In this document: positions 30,076 through 41,713 of the stretch, piece by piece
Numbering within the stretch: the first letter of the stretch is position 1
How the letters are laid out: every line of letters starts with the position of its first letter
Assembly: GCF_000001735.4 (NCBI RefSeq)
Contig: NC_003075.7
Location: forward strand, 9,859,001 to 9,923,000
Length of the DNA: 64,000 nucleotides
DNA from: Arabidopsis thaliana
Taxonomy: Eukaryota > Streptophyta > Magnoliopsida > Brassicales > Brassicaceae
Direction: 5' to 3'
The notes under the pieces: generated by a model
What the model was told of the DNA's origin: nothing
What the model saw: the letters and a program-made list of their open reading frames with translations, nothing else
The model's database searches: none
Made by a program: the position numbers and the translations under genes

Positions 30076-32424
30076 CTTATCATAATATCTACATTATATG
30101 TATATGAGTACTTTGTCTCCATAGCACAGCATACATGTGCATGGATGATGTCTAATTGTCTATAACCGTTTTGTTATATGCATGGATGTGTGTAGAGGGT
30201 ACTATTTTCTGATACTCTTATCTTCATTGTTTTCGTACATTCTTTCCTTCAATAATATTTGAACTGTAGTTAGCAATTACTACTATATAACTAAGATGTC
30301 AACGAGGTGTTTCATATTGTTTGGAATTATTGTTGGCGGTAAAAATTACGTTGAAGTATTGAATAATAATCTAGTTTGTAGGCAATAATTTTTTATAAAT
30401 CAATCATTCTTCTGGTTTTTGTTTAATTTGCATAATCACATATGTATTAAGCGTCCGTTTATGTTCATCTTTACCAATCTTAATCGTTTCAGATCTTCCA
30501 ATCAAGGCATCCATCATTCAACAATATAACAATTTTTTTTTATGTATCCCTATCTTCTTTTTTTTGTAAGATTTTGTGTGGCCCTATCTATCAATAGTTC
30601 AATGCCATACCTATTTAATCACACTCCGAGATTTGGCCAAAGTTGCAAATTGCCATATTTTTTTGTATCATTAACGGTTTAATTTTCTATTCATTTTGTT
30701 AAAATATATGGCAATAATAGCATTGGCAGGTGGAATACAATAATACATCGTAAAGACCTCTTAGTCTCGTTAGCGGTAAAAGCCTCCCTTTGATAGAGCG
30801 GGTTTGAAAGACAATGCATGCGATGCGTTGTAGGATGTTGTCTTTTCTTGTGTGACAGAAGAAATAGAGAACACAACACATTTGTCTCGCTATTCATACA
30901 TTTGTCCCTCCCAAATTTCTCAACTTTTTTTTGTTATGATGTTTCTTTCCTCAAAATCATCGACACTGATTAGGTGACAGATATTTCAGAGGTCAACCTA
31001 GGTTTGTAAATCTATTATTAATATATACAAATTGTATCATTATAATAGTAATAATAACGGATTTAGATTGTTAGTGGATCAAAAACTTTTGACATCCAAA
31101 TGACGTTTTTGGAGTTCTGCAATAATGTTAATCCCCTCAAATGCCGTAACACGAACGGATTTGCATTTTACTTGAGTAGTTTTCCATTATCTTTTGGCAA
31201 GGAATTTTTTTATCATTTCACTGCTACAGAATTAATTCAGTTTTAAGTATAGTATTATTACTTCAAGTTCTTATTTTTCTTTTACTTCTACAGCATTAAG
31301 TATAGTACATATTCTCTTCATATATCTATGTAATTTACTTTTGTCGTGAAGCAACATAGGCAATTATAAGCTCACATGTTCGTTTAAACGTGTTATGTGC
31401 CATATTCGGTGGGCGAAGCACCACACTATCAATTATCAAATCAAAAATTGATTGTATTATATATAGAATGAATTGTTGATTTATTGTTAATACTCACAAT
31501 TAGAGAAGTCTGATTCAAGATACAATGCTGACTGTTTGTTGGTTACGATGTTGATTATAATATAGTAAGATTAGTATTGATTTAAATTAAAAAGTATATA
31601 CTATATACTAAGATTAGTAGTGAGCTAATTTTTTATTTAACTATTAACTCAACAAATAAATTATCCTCCATAATATAAAAAGAAGTAATATTGCATGCGT
31701 ATGATTTTTTCTTTAAATTGGCTATATTTATATACTAACAACTGTAATATTTAATTATCTACATAGCCATAGCTTGCAGGAATCATGTAGCTTTGGTTAT
31801 AATTAACTTTGTTTATATGTGATTCTTATGCGTACCAATCATAAACATTTTCTAATAATACGGACAAAATTAAAGTCATCATGTATAATGTATTCATCTG
31901 TATTTGAAGCTATTGGAGGTAACATGGATTATGAATATTATAGCTAATAATTTATCATAACTTAGATAATAACTTTTTTTAAAATGTACTATGTCACCTT
32001 TAGTTTGAATCGCCATAATTTAAACAATTTTTAAATAGATCTGTAAAATAAAACTTCCTAATTGTTAACGAATTTGGGTATACGACATGCATATATATAA
32101 AGCTCGGGGCTAAATTTATAAACCACGAAACAATTAGGGCCGCAAAAAACTTTTAAAGGTAGAAATTAGTTTTGTTATTTATTTTTCAATTTAGATTTAC
32201 ATATTAAATTCCAAAAACAAATCCTTCAAAATCAAAATTCGAATATTCCTTTATATTTATTTTCTTCCTTCGTCTCCTTCAAATTCAATCTTTCTCCGTC
32301 ATTCAGATTTCGAGGAGACAGAGACAGAGAAAAGGATTCGTGTAAGGAAAAGCTTTTAAACTTCTCTTTCTATTTATCCCTCCTTTCTTCTATCTCTCTC
32401 TCTCTCGATATCGATACAAGAGAG
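30076..32424. other. Intergenic region between MIR160B and the Golgi protein gene
   Basis: About 2.3 kb, A+T-rich. The primary miR160b transcript probably extends some way into it. A moderately G+C-richer 190-bp patch at about 30710-30900 has overlapping short open frames on the minus strand without recognisable motifs. The last 150 bases are the pyrimidine-rich CT-repeat leader (32391-32406) of the next gene. Confidence 0.45.
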
Positions 32425-33675
32425 ATGGAGAAAGAAGAAGGAGAAACAACAACAACGATCGGCGTTGTTCCGGCGGCGCCGGCGAAATTACCGACTCCGA
32501 TATATTCTCTGAGCTTTTGGGAGGTCACGGCAGCTTCCGGCGTCGTTTTAGGGTTTATTTTGGGTCTTGTTTGCGTTTATCTCACAATGCCTCAATCTGA
32601 TTACAGCTTTCTCAAGCTACCTCGTAATCTCGAAGATCTTCAGATTCTTAGGTAAATTTATTGTTTTTAGTATTGATTATTTCTGGGTTTTTAGTAAATG
32701 TTCATTCTTTGATTCAAAGACCGTGACTTTCCAATTTAGGATTCTGGAATCTGTATATGCTTGAACCATGAAGCTAAAGCTAATCTCGTGTTAGGGTTAT
32801 TGCTAATATTGGCAATGTTTGAATCTATATATAGAACATGAAGAAAGTTTTGATTTTTTAACATATTGAGCTTTGGAATTGATTGATTTACTAACATTTA
32901 GTGTTTTGATATGCAGAGATAATCTTGAGATATACACAAGTGATTACACAGTTCAAGTTCTTGTTGGATATTGTCTGGTGTACGTTTTTATGCAGACGTT
33001 CATGATTCCTGGAACTGTGTTCATGTCTTTGCTTGCTGGTGCTCTCTTTGGAGTTGTCAAAGGAATGGCTCTTGTTGTCTCCACTGCAACAGCTGGTGCT
33101 TCCTCTTGTTATTTCCTCTCTAAGCTCATTGGTAGACCTTTACTCTTCTCGCTTTGGCCTGACAAGCTCGTATTCTTCCAAGATCAGGTTTGAAAAACTA
33201 ATCAAATCAATCTTATTGCGCTTTCTTCGATATAAGTTTCCGAGGAAATTTTGAAAGAGTTTTTGCGGGTTTTGTTTCTTTAGGTTGCGAGAAGAAAAGA
33301 TCGGTTGCTGAATTATATGCTGTTCTTGAGGCTAACACCAACATTGCCTAACACTTTCATTAATGTTGCTTCTCCAATTGTTGATGTTCCTTATCATATC
33401 TTCTTCCTAGCTACATTCATCGGTCTGATTCCTGCTGCATTTGTCACTGTCCGGGTATGAGAATTTTCATGCATCTTCCTGGTTTTTGTCTTATGGTTTC
33501 AATGAGTTTGAATATTATCTAACGAAAATGTGTTTGACTTTGTGACCAGGCTGGGCTTGCTCTTGGAGAGCTAAAATCATTGGGAGATCTCTATGACTTC
33601 AGCTCCATGGCGACTCTGTGTCTCATTGGTGTGCTCTCTGTGACTCCAACCCTAATTGGCAAGAAACAAGCATAG
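32425..33675 (+). CDS. SNARE-associated Golgi (VTT/DedA-like) membrane protein
   Basis: Exons 32425-32651, 32917-33187, 33284-33454 and 33550-33675 encode 264 residues. An N-terminal transmembrane segment (ASGVVLGFILGLVCVYLTMP) is followed by the conserved SNARE_assoc core: MQTFMIPGTVFMSLLAGALF, a Gly/Ala-rich reentrant-like segment, FLRLTPTLPNTFINVASPIV and FIGLIPAAFVTVRAGLALGE, then a last hydrophobic helix and KKQA. Relatives (TMEM41B/VMP1/DedA superfamily) act in lipid scrambling and ER/Golgi membrane traffic; the plant member's role is inferred from family only. The C-terminal lysines resemble a KKXX ER-retrieval signal (KKQA at the extreme end). Likely AT4G17790. Confidence 0.9.
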
Positions 33676-36548
33676 AAGATGAAGATCAATACGATGATGA
33701 TGATGAAAACAGAGCATTTCAACAGCCTCTTTGTGTATATATCATGTAGAATGTTAAGAACTTAAGATCAATCAATCATAAAACTCTGTTCTCTACTTGT
33801 TTTCTTTACTCGGAGAAATGTACTCGAATGCACATCTCAAACAGGTTTCATGGGCCTTGGCATTAAGTTTATGGGCCTAACAAAAAAAATATCCATAAAA
33901 GTAGTCAGAACCTGAATTTTCTTTGCTTGGGTTTCGATTTTAGTGAGAGTAATGACTAATGAGACTAGATTTTTGGTGTGTGATTCTTTTTTAAAATCCA
34001 TATACATACACGAATGTATTTGGTGTGTGTTGTTTAATTTGTTTATATACATGTATTGTTGGTTTTGTGTACATAGTTTACGTACATATATACACAGATG
34101 CATGTATTTATAGATTTATCGGCTTTTGAGATTATTATGAGAAGGGCCCAAAATCGTTTTATACGTTATCTGATTTCTATAGTGAAGAATTCTATATATA
34201 CTTTGCAGTTTTAAGATCGATAGAGCACAATTTGAATCATCTAGGGCTAAATATTCTCGAGTGAGGTGAGAATATTTGAAAATATTCTCGAGTGAGCACA
34301 ATCTGCAATTTAAATCATCTATTTCCCTATAATTTAACAAAAAAAAAAAACAATATAAAACGCTACGTCATTGAATCCATTTATATGTAGTATATAATCA
34401 CAAATCACAATGTCACATTGAAGAAAATGAGATATCTTCGAAACTTTTTTTGAAAACTCTACTGCCCCGGCTTGCATTGACAACCAAAGGCTTTTCCGTT
34501 AATCTAACTGTAAGGTTGATAAAATAAAATGATCTTATAGATGTTGTTGAAGTTCGATGATGCCTTAAGACAGATTATTCAAGCTAATATATATATTCTC
34601 AAAGTAGCAATCAATATTGATATCAAATTAATTCATCATTCTTTCGATTGTGACAATGTATTCTACAAAAGTATAACTGTAGAGTATTTTACTGTATCTA
34701 CTGATATAAATTAGATAATCAGGCAAATAACTTTTGTTTTTGACCAATACTAATTATGCTTCCAGTTTTTCAAATAAATTATCAGTCAAATGACTTTATA
34801 GCAATCAATAGCAAGATCAAAAACTTAGATAGGCAATTCTTACATGAGCTTTTTCTTTTTTGTTAGAGGGTTTTCTTGCATGAACTATTTTTTATGTAAG
34901 AGAAAAACGTTGCCTTTGTTCTATTTTAATATGGACATAGATACAAAGCATATAAACTTGCTAATATAAAGGCAATAAAATTTTACAAAAATAAACAGTG
35001 AAACATAAATCTGGTCTCCCTAATATGATCAACAATGGATTTGAAACTCAAATAATATTTCTTTCAAAAAAAAACTCAAATATTCTCATGCATTACATGT
35101 CCAATATACTCTTGGTCGTAATTATTTTAAAAAGGAATATAATATACAGAAGGAAGGTAGCATAACTAAGGAACTTTTTTCAAAGAATATAATTTTCAAA
35201 TAAAAAGCTCAATTGATTAATCAAAAGAAAATTCTCTTACAGATAAGCACAACACCACATCAGTTTAATAACTTAATAAGTCTGCTACCAATACGAGATT
35301 CCATAAAATCATTAACAATTTAGCTATATTATTATAAGCATTGGAATCTAATATGAAGATTTTAACTAAAGGAGAAGAAGAAGAAAAAAAACAATCATCA
35401 CCCGTACAAAATCAAACTTAATTTCATCCACACTAGTTGGAAACACACATTAATATATATACAGCTATCACTGAAAATATATAAACAAAATCGTATAATA
35501 TATAGTAACTTTTTATATTGCATCCAAGGACTAAAATATACAAATCCACATCCTAAAGAATCCAAATATTTCCCTTCACTGTGTACATATCCAAAGATAT
35601 ATATAGAGTGACATAGAGATAGCAAGTCAAATAGTAAAGACACTCACAAAATAAGTATAATACAACCTAAAACATGTCGTCGTGACACAAATAAAAATCG
35701 GATAAGTATAAAACTCAATGACAAACGAATATATAGGTTTCGTTGTTTAGTTCGTCGAGATCAAAACCAAAACAGAATTGGTCATATAGATATGTTAGGG
35801 CTCGAGAAACTGAAAACCAATGTTGAACTGACACCAAATCATAGAAATACATATATGTATATATATGTTCATTACTATGCCACACACACAACAGATGTAT
35901 TATGTCTACCTATATCTATATGTATATATAAGTAACATATAGCAGCAGATAAGAAGAGCATCCATTAAGCAATCTTTTTGTTCTAGTCGATCACATTGTT
36001 CTATTTGATAAAAATATTAGAAAACATATATTGAAGTCATAAATTCTATCACCAAATCCCCCAAAAATAAGTTTTGCACTTAATCATAGCACTGACCAAA
36101 ACACAAACATACCTGAACTTAACCCATTTTTATATGTACATACATATCAACAAACCTATGTAGGACAACATTATTATAGAAATTTTGATTCGTGAGGAAT
36201 ATATAACCTCTAATCAAATTCTAGTCGGCTCTTATCATGGTCGATATCAAATTTGTGATACACGAAGTGGCTAGATATGAAGAAAGATTTGAGAATTTTT
36301 TTTTCCTTCGCAGACGAACACAATAGAGTTTCACAGAAAAAAAAAAGGATTCAAACATAAAATTCTACAAACGACAAAAAATAAACCTAAGCTTAACATG
36401 ATGAACAAGACAATGTCCGAAATCACGATGATAATTTGAAATTCATTAGTCCATTAAAAGCTTTTCTAACCTTTCTTCACTCTCGCAAATTCTTCGCCGG
36501 AAAAGCTTCTCCGCCGGTATATATATAATGATTATCAATATATACACA
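33676..36548. other. Intergenic region with no recognised gene
   Basis: About 2.9 kb between the Golgi protein gene and AHL23, both of whose 3' ends face it. Small features only: GGGCCT/GGGCCC-like words near 33847, 33871 and 34144, and a direct repeat of AATATTCTCGAGTGAG at about 34248 and 34280. Several A+T-rich and CA-rich tracts lie near 35881-35892. No ORF with recognisable motifs. Confidence 0.5.
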
Positions 36549-37427
36549 TCAGAAAGGACCTCTTCCACCGGAATTCCCCGGCCAACCTTCCACCGGAAGT
36601 TGCACATTTGGTTGCATATTCATCGGTAAATTAAAGAACGGAAGTCCTCCTCCTCCTCCAGCTGCCACCTCCGGAAACAAATTACCTCCGCCGTTAGATC
36701 CTCCTCCAAGCTGTTGCTGCTGCTCATCTTCTTCTAAAGGAAGTCTCTCATAAGCAACATTAGTAAACGAAGCTGCAATCACAATCACCGGTCCAGCCGC
36801 CGTAAGCTCACCCACAACGCTTCCTCCAACCACCTGACCTTGTCCTCCGGCTAAGAAAATTGTCAAACTCGTTGCTCCGGGAGGTGCCGGAGGAGGAAGA
36901 AACGATCCGGAGAGAGAAAGAATCTCGAACGTTCCTTGTAGCGTCACAACCGCTCCAGCCGCAGATGGCTGACGTATGCTGACGTTCGTGACCGTTCCGC
37001 TACCGCTCAGAACGCAGATCCCTCGCTGTCTCCGACGAGCATAAGTCGCAACGCAGTCGAAAACATCGCAGCCGTTTGTTACTTCAAGAATGTGAGCTCT
37101 TAGAGTGTTTGCGCTCTCGCGCGTGATAATTACCGGAGGTTTCGGTTTGTTCTTGGATCCCGGTGGTCTGCCACGTGGACGACGACCAACGACGTCTCCT
37201 CCCCCGCCGTGACCTCCTCCTCCTCCAGAGCTTCCTGATCCTCCACCAGAGGCTAAGTCAAGACCTTGATGGTTGTTGTTGTTGTCTTCGTCGTCGACGG
37301 TGAAATGACCCATCCCGGCTCCGGGAGTGACGTCATCGGAGGAGGAATTGTGGTGAAGGTGGAGATCGGGACGATGGAGCTGGTGATTAACGTAACGAAA
37401 AGCTGTGCCTAGATCAAGACCAGCCAT
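36549..37427 (-). CDS. AHL23: AT-hook motif nuclear-localised (AHL) protein
   Basis: One uninterrupted exon of 292 residues starting [16 protein letters not shown]. Acidic, His-rich and Gly-rich N-terminal segments lead to a type I AT-hook ([17 protein letters not shown], about residues 82-98). A PPC/DUF296 domain follows (about 102-220), with [14 protein letters not shown], a [10 protein letters not shown] segment and [12 protein letters not shown]. The tail is Gly/Gln-rich. Intronless clade-A AHL proteins bind the minor groove of A+T-rich DNA, trimerise through PPC and repress growth genes. The upstream in-frame GTG is not used as a start. Long flanking intergenic DNA is typical of a regulated transcription factor gene. 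Likely AT4G17800. Confidence 0.93.
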   Translation of the reverse strand: MAGLDLGTAFRYVNHQLHRPDLHLHHNSSSDDVTPGAGMGHFTVDDEDNNNNHQGLDLASGGGSGSSGGGGGHGGGGDVVGRRPRGRPPGSKNKPKPPVIITRESANTLRAHILEVTNGCDVFDCVATYARRRQRGICVLSGSGTVTNVSIRQPSAAGAVVTLQGTFEILSLSGSFLPPPAPPGATSLTIFLAGGQGQVVGGSVVGELTAAGPVIVIAASFTNVAYERLPLEEDEQQQQLGGGSNGGGNLFPEVAAGGGGGLPFFNLPMNMQPNVQLPVEGWPGNSGGRGPF

Positions 37428-38858
37428 GCCCACATCAAAAGCAAAGAAGAGATTTTAATTTGAAAAAAAATAAAAATTATATAAAACACACACACACACA
37501 CAAGATTAAAATAAAGCTTCTCTTCTCTGTAGATTTGTATATGTTTTTTTCTATTTTATTGAAATTTAAACTAAGAAAAAAGATATGAGAGAGGATTGAG
37601 AAGAAGTTATAGGAAGACTAAAATGGGAAGAGAAAGGGAAATGATAAAAAGTAGAAGGAGAAGGTGAGACTAAAATAAAGCATTAATGAAGAAGAAAAAA
37701 TGTTTGTATATATATAGATATATGTATGTAAATGCAGTCACTTGTCTAACCTAAACTCTTACAAAATGGATATTGATAAATAAAAATAAAATAAAAATAA
37801 AAATAAAATTTGGTATCGACTTCAATTCAAATTTTGTTCTCGTTGAGTTTTATGTCGTTTTGTGTGTTTTGGACTCGACAATAAACTCCACTCTTCTTCT
37901 TCTTCTCCAATAGTTAGAGCGTGTAATATACGCGGCTACCATAAGCAAACACATATTTAGGTTTCACTGTTGGCTTTTGTGTTTTTCTTTTTGCTATGTT
38001 TATAACTTATATAGTATAGGATATTTATAATAAAATAAAATATTATGTTTAGTATTTTAGTCGATAATTATTGGTACAAAAAAAACTTGTTTGTAACATG
38101 TTTGTATATGTTTACGATCCATACAAATATTTGACTAGAAAAGTATTATTAATTATTTCAAGGTATGAATTCCCTTCTCTCTTTTTTTGAACATATACAC
38201 CCCCATTTAAAACCGCTACACTTCTTCTCATAGTTGATTGGTTTAACTAGATAAATTACAAAGTTCCAAAGTTAGCAATACATTGTTATGATTGTATCAA
38301 GTAGCCTAACGGAAGTAGTCTCCACGCATATTCTAGGAGCGTGAGAAATTGGGAAGGAGATGTATGTGAGTGGGTGTGATCTAATTGGTATAATAAGTTA
38401 AAATATTTGGAGAAAATGAAAGGTTAAAGTTTAATTAAGATGAATGAAGCCATCATGATAATATGTGGTTGGGGTTATCTTGTGGGTTTCATTAAGATGC
38501 TTCCTCTTTTCTGTCTTTCAAAACATTCTCCACCATCATTGCCTTGCCTTAATTTATTTAAACTTAATTAATATTTTGTACACTCAGGCCTTATATATAG
38601 CAATCATATCAGTTTCCTAAATTAAGATGTAAGCCTTGCAACAAAAAAAAATAACGTGTATAAACAAAGCTATTTTGAAGAAAAAAACTTAGGCTAACAC
38701 ATATACCTATATAATCACTTATTCATTAATTAATCTTGGACATAAATAAATATTTTATTAGTTAACCATGGTTAACTATAAAGTTGACCAAAACTAATCA
38801 AAGTTAAAAATTAATTAGAGAGAGAGAATAGCAAGTGGGGAGAGAAGAGAAGCGGCGC

Positions 38859-38869
38859 GTGGGGTCCAC
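38859..38869. promoter_or_regulatory. TCP-type palindrome GTGGGGTCCAC
   Basis: The word, read in reverse, contains GTGGACCCC, matching the class II TCP consensus GTGGNCCC, with GTGG/CCAC symmetry. It sits in a G+C-rich patch (38845-38875) about 1.4 kb upstream of the AHL23 start. Confidence 0.4.
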
Positions 38870-41685
38870 GATTGTCTGAACCATTTGGATGGGTTTCTCT
38901 TGGTGCTCATGGAGAGCTAAGCATTTTTATTTGGCTTTGACCGTCTTTGGTTGGAAATTAGTTGGATCTAATCATTTCAAACCAATAATTTCGTGCCTTT
39001 ATTAATGTTGTTACATTCAATACATATTAAATTTACGTTTTGCATTAACATTTTTGATTTCCTTATATAGATGCATGTATGAATTAAATAAAGCTCAAAA
39101 GAAAAAAGAAAATATGAGAAGCTCAATTTAGTGATCAGGCGTTTACATCAGAAATTACTTAAATTTCTTGCCATGTGAATCATTTGGTCTAGATTTTTTT
39201 TTTTTTTTTAATATGACTCATTTTTTTTGTATGTTGACTATGATATGTTTGAAACAAACTTTGTTTTCTTATATAAAGTTTCATCATTATCGGTTTCCAA
39301 GTGTTAGTCGTCATTTTAAAAAACTGAAATATTGAAAACATCTATGATTAGTGTTTCCTTATACGAGTATGCGATTTTTCAAGTGAATAAAATATTGGAA
39401 CTTACTTGATTTTGTTTTTGTTTACGATATATAGTATTTTGGCATCCGGTTCATAAGAGTTTTTTCAAGACGACCAAGAGGTCCAAGAAATATTCTGTTA
39501 CCACATATGTAATGTAACGGATGGGCTAGACATAACTACATCATATGTCGTGTAAAAAATCGTCAAGACCGAACTGAAACAACCAATTTTAACTGGTTGA
39601 GATATCATAGCAAAACTTGGAGTTTCTTAATTTCGAAATAGTATATTTATTTCTTACTCTACATTATCTGATTTCTAGATGCATAATATAGTATGAAATT
39701 TATAGAACAGTTTCTATGACATAATGATTACCATCAAATCAAAGAACCTGTGTCTTTATAATTCATTAATTTGTTTAGTTGGCTTCGATATTTTAGGGTA
39801 AATATATAGCACATTCCACGTGCAAAAGTTTTTAGATCTTTTTAACCTTTAGAATTTATAATTGTTTCACGTTATGACTTAGTCACTGATATATAAATTA
39901 AAGGGTGTGCTTTTTCAGTGAAAAGTTGTTAATTCAGTTTTACGTATACAGTAATAATATAAATTAGTGTATATGTGTATGAGTCGCTTCCATTATTTAA
40001 ATTATAGTATCTGACATATTATTTTAATAACTTGATAGGTTGATTTATTTGTAACCACTAAAATTTAAAAGGAAAACCTATTGGCAATGACGACTTTTGG
40101 AACGAACGTAGTGATGTCTGACAAAGCCATATATATAATATACACTGTTAATACATTTATTTTATGTATATTTTATGTATATTCATTATTTTCTATATTA
40201 TATTTTAAGGATGTTTGTGCCATATATGGTTCCTTATCCAATAGCATTGTGTAGGCACATAGAACTTCTTTTACAAAGATATTTGAAGTAAGTGGGTCTT
40301 CAAGTTATTAAATTAGTCACAGTGCCGTCCTAAATATGTTTAACAAGGTAGGTAACCATATTTTACACACGTAATACATGCATAAACCTAAAACATGTAT
40401 ATTTGTGTCGGTAGATATATTATAAAGTAGTTTCTATATAATTTATTGCCCATGTAATATTGAAGTTGTTAAATACTAACCGAATCAACTCCGATCGTTT
40501 CATATTATAAGATTATTCACCATGAAGTAATTAAATACAATTCAAAGATAATTTTATATAGTTTCATAGAATCTAGTAATCTACAAAATTAATAAATAAA
40601 TAAATTCAACGGGTCCTTTAAGACAACCAAAATTCATTAATATTGATTGACTATCGTCCGAGATTAATGTATACTCTTAAAAGTAAAATATACTGGTGCA
40701 CATATTTTAGCGTATAGTAAAAGGAATACAAAATGGTGTAAGAATATAAAATATCGATGTGATATCCGCAACATCGTTACTGGTTATGTTTTTTTCTTCA
40801 GGTGGTGGGAAATTAAAGTTGCAAGTTGAGTACCAGTCTACCACTTTCTAAATCATAATAACCTGTAATTTGTTTTATTAGTAACCAGTTTAATCGATTA
40901 CAAAAATGTTCGTAATTTTACTATTTGATTGGAACTCGTATCCGATTTTCACATATGTAAAAGCCAAAAGAGCTCTCTTTTTTAGTGTCAAAGAAAAAGT
41001 TGAAGTCTTTGTAATGGTTAAAAAGCCAAAAGATAACTGTAAATTTAATTACATGGCTAATGACGTAATTACATAGCTAGAGACACGCGTAAGTTAAACG
41101 CGCTAAGTTGCGAACTTTCTCGCTTAATTTACTTTTGTAATTTAGTTTAAAAGAATCGGAGATGTCAAATCCAAGTTCTTGGATCAAAGCACGTAACCTC
41201 TAGGGTTTCTCTAACCAAGGAAAAACAAATTTATAAGCTATATTATCTATCATTATATAGACAGAAAAAATAAAATAATTTACTTGTGAATATATATGTG
41301 TAGGTTTCTACAAAAGTACATGATGAATATTGAAATACCTAATTATGTTTACGCAAACACAGACATTGAACAGTGTTGGTACGAGGTTGAAAACTACTGT
41401 TCGTAAGCAGAAACTGGTTTTATTTCCAAAAACCAATAAAATGCCTGCAGGCTGCAGATAAATAATAGTAACAACTCTATAATAACAATTTATCCGAAAA
41501 ACTATATAACAAAAATATATATATATGTGATAGTTAACATGTTAGAAAAATAAAAATTTGACGTGGAAATATATCTCCAAGATCAAACTTTATCAAAAAG
41601 ATATTTATGAAACAATGAACATACGGGTCCTTACTCCTTGCATAGTGCATACATGTATGATGTATCTATGGAAAATACGAACAGA

Positions 41686-41713
41686 CACGTGCGAAGGAGA
41701 AGGGAGACACGTG
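41686..41713. promoter_or_regulatory. Paired G-boxes (ABRE-like)
   Basis: GACACGTGCG (core 41686-41691) and ACACGTGGGA (core 41708-41713) lie 22 bases apart, two helical turns. The second matches the ABA-response ABRE form ACACGTGG. They occur in an unusually purine- and G-rich patch (41680-41770) within A+T-rich DNA. Confidence 0.45.

Noticed and set aside
30691..30897. Overlapping minus-strand ORFs of 60-68 codons
   Set aside because: No recognisable motif in either frame and no splice or leader context; recorded only as a patch of different composition.
36428..36548. Extension of AHL23 beyond 36549 or start at the upstream GTG
   Set aside because: An in-frame stop at 36549 is clear and the ATG at 37427 gives the standard family N-terminus.
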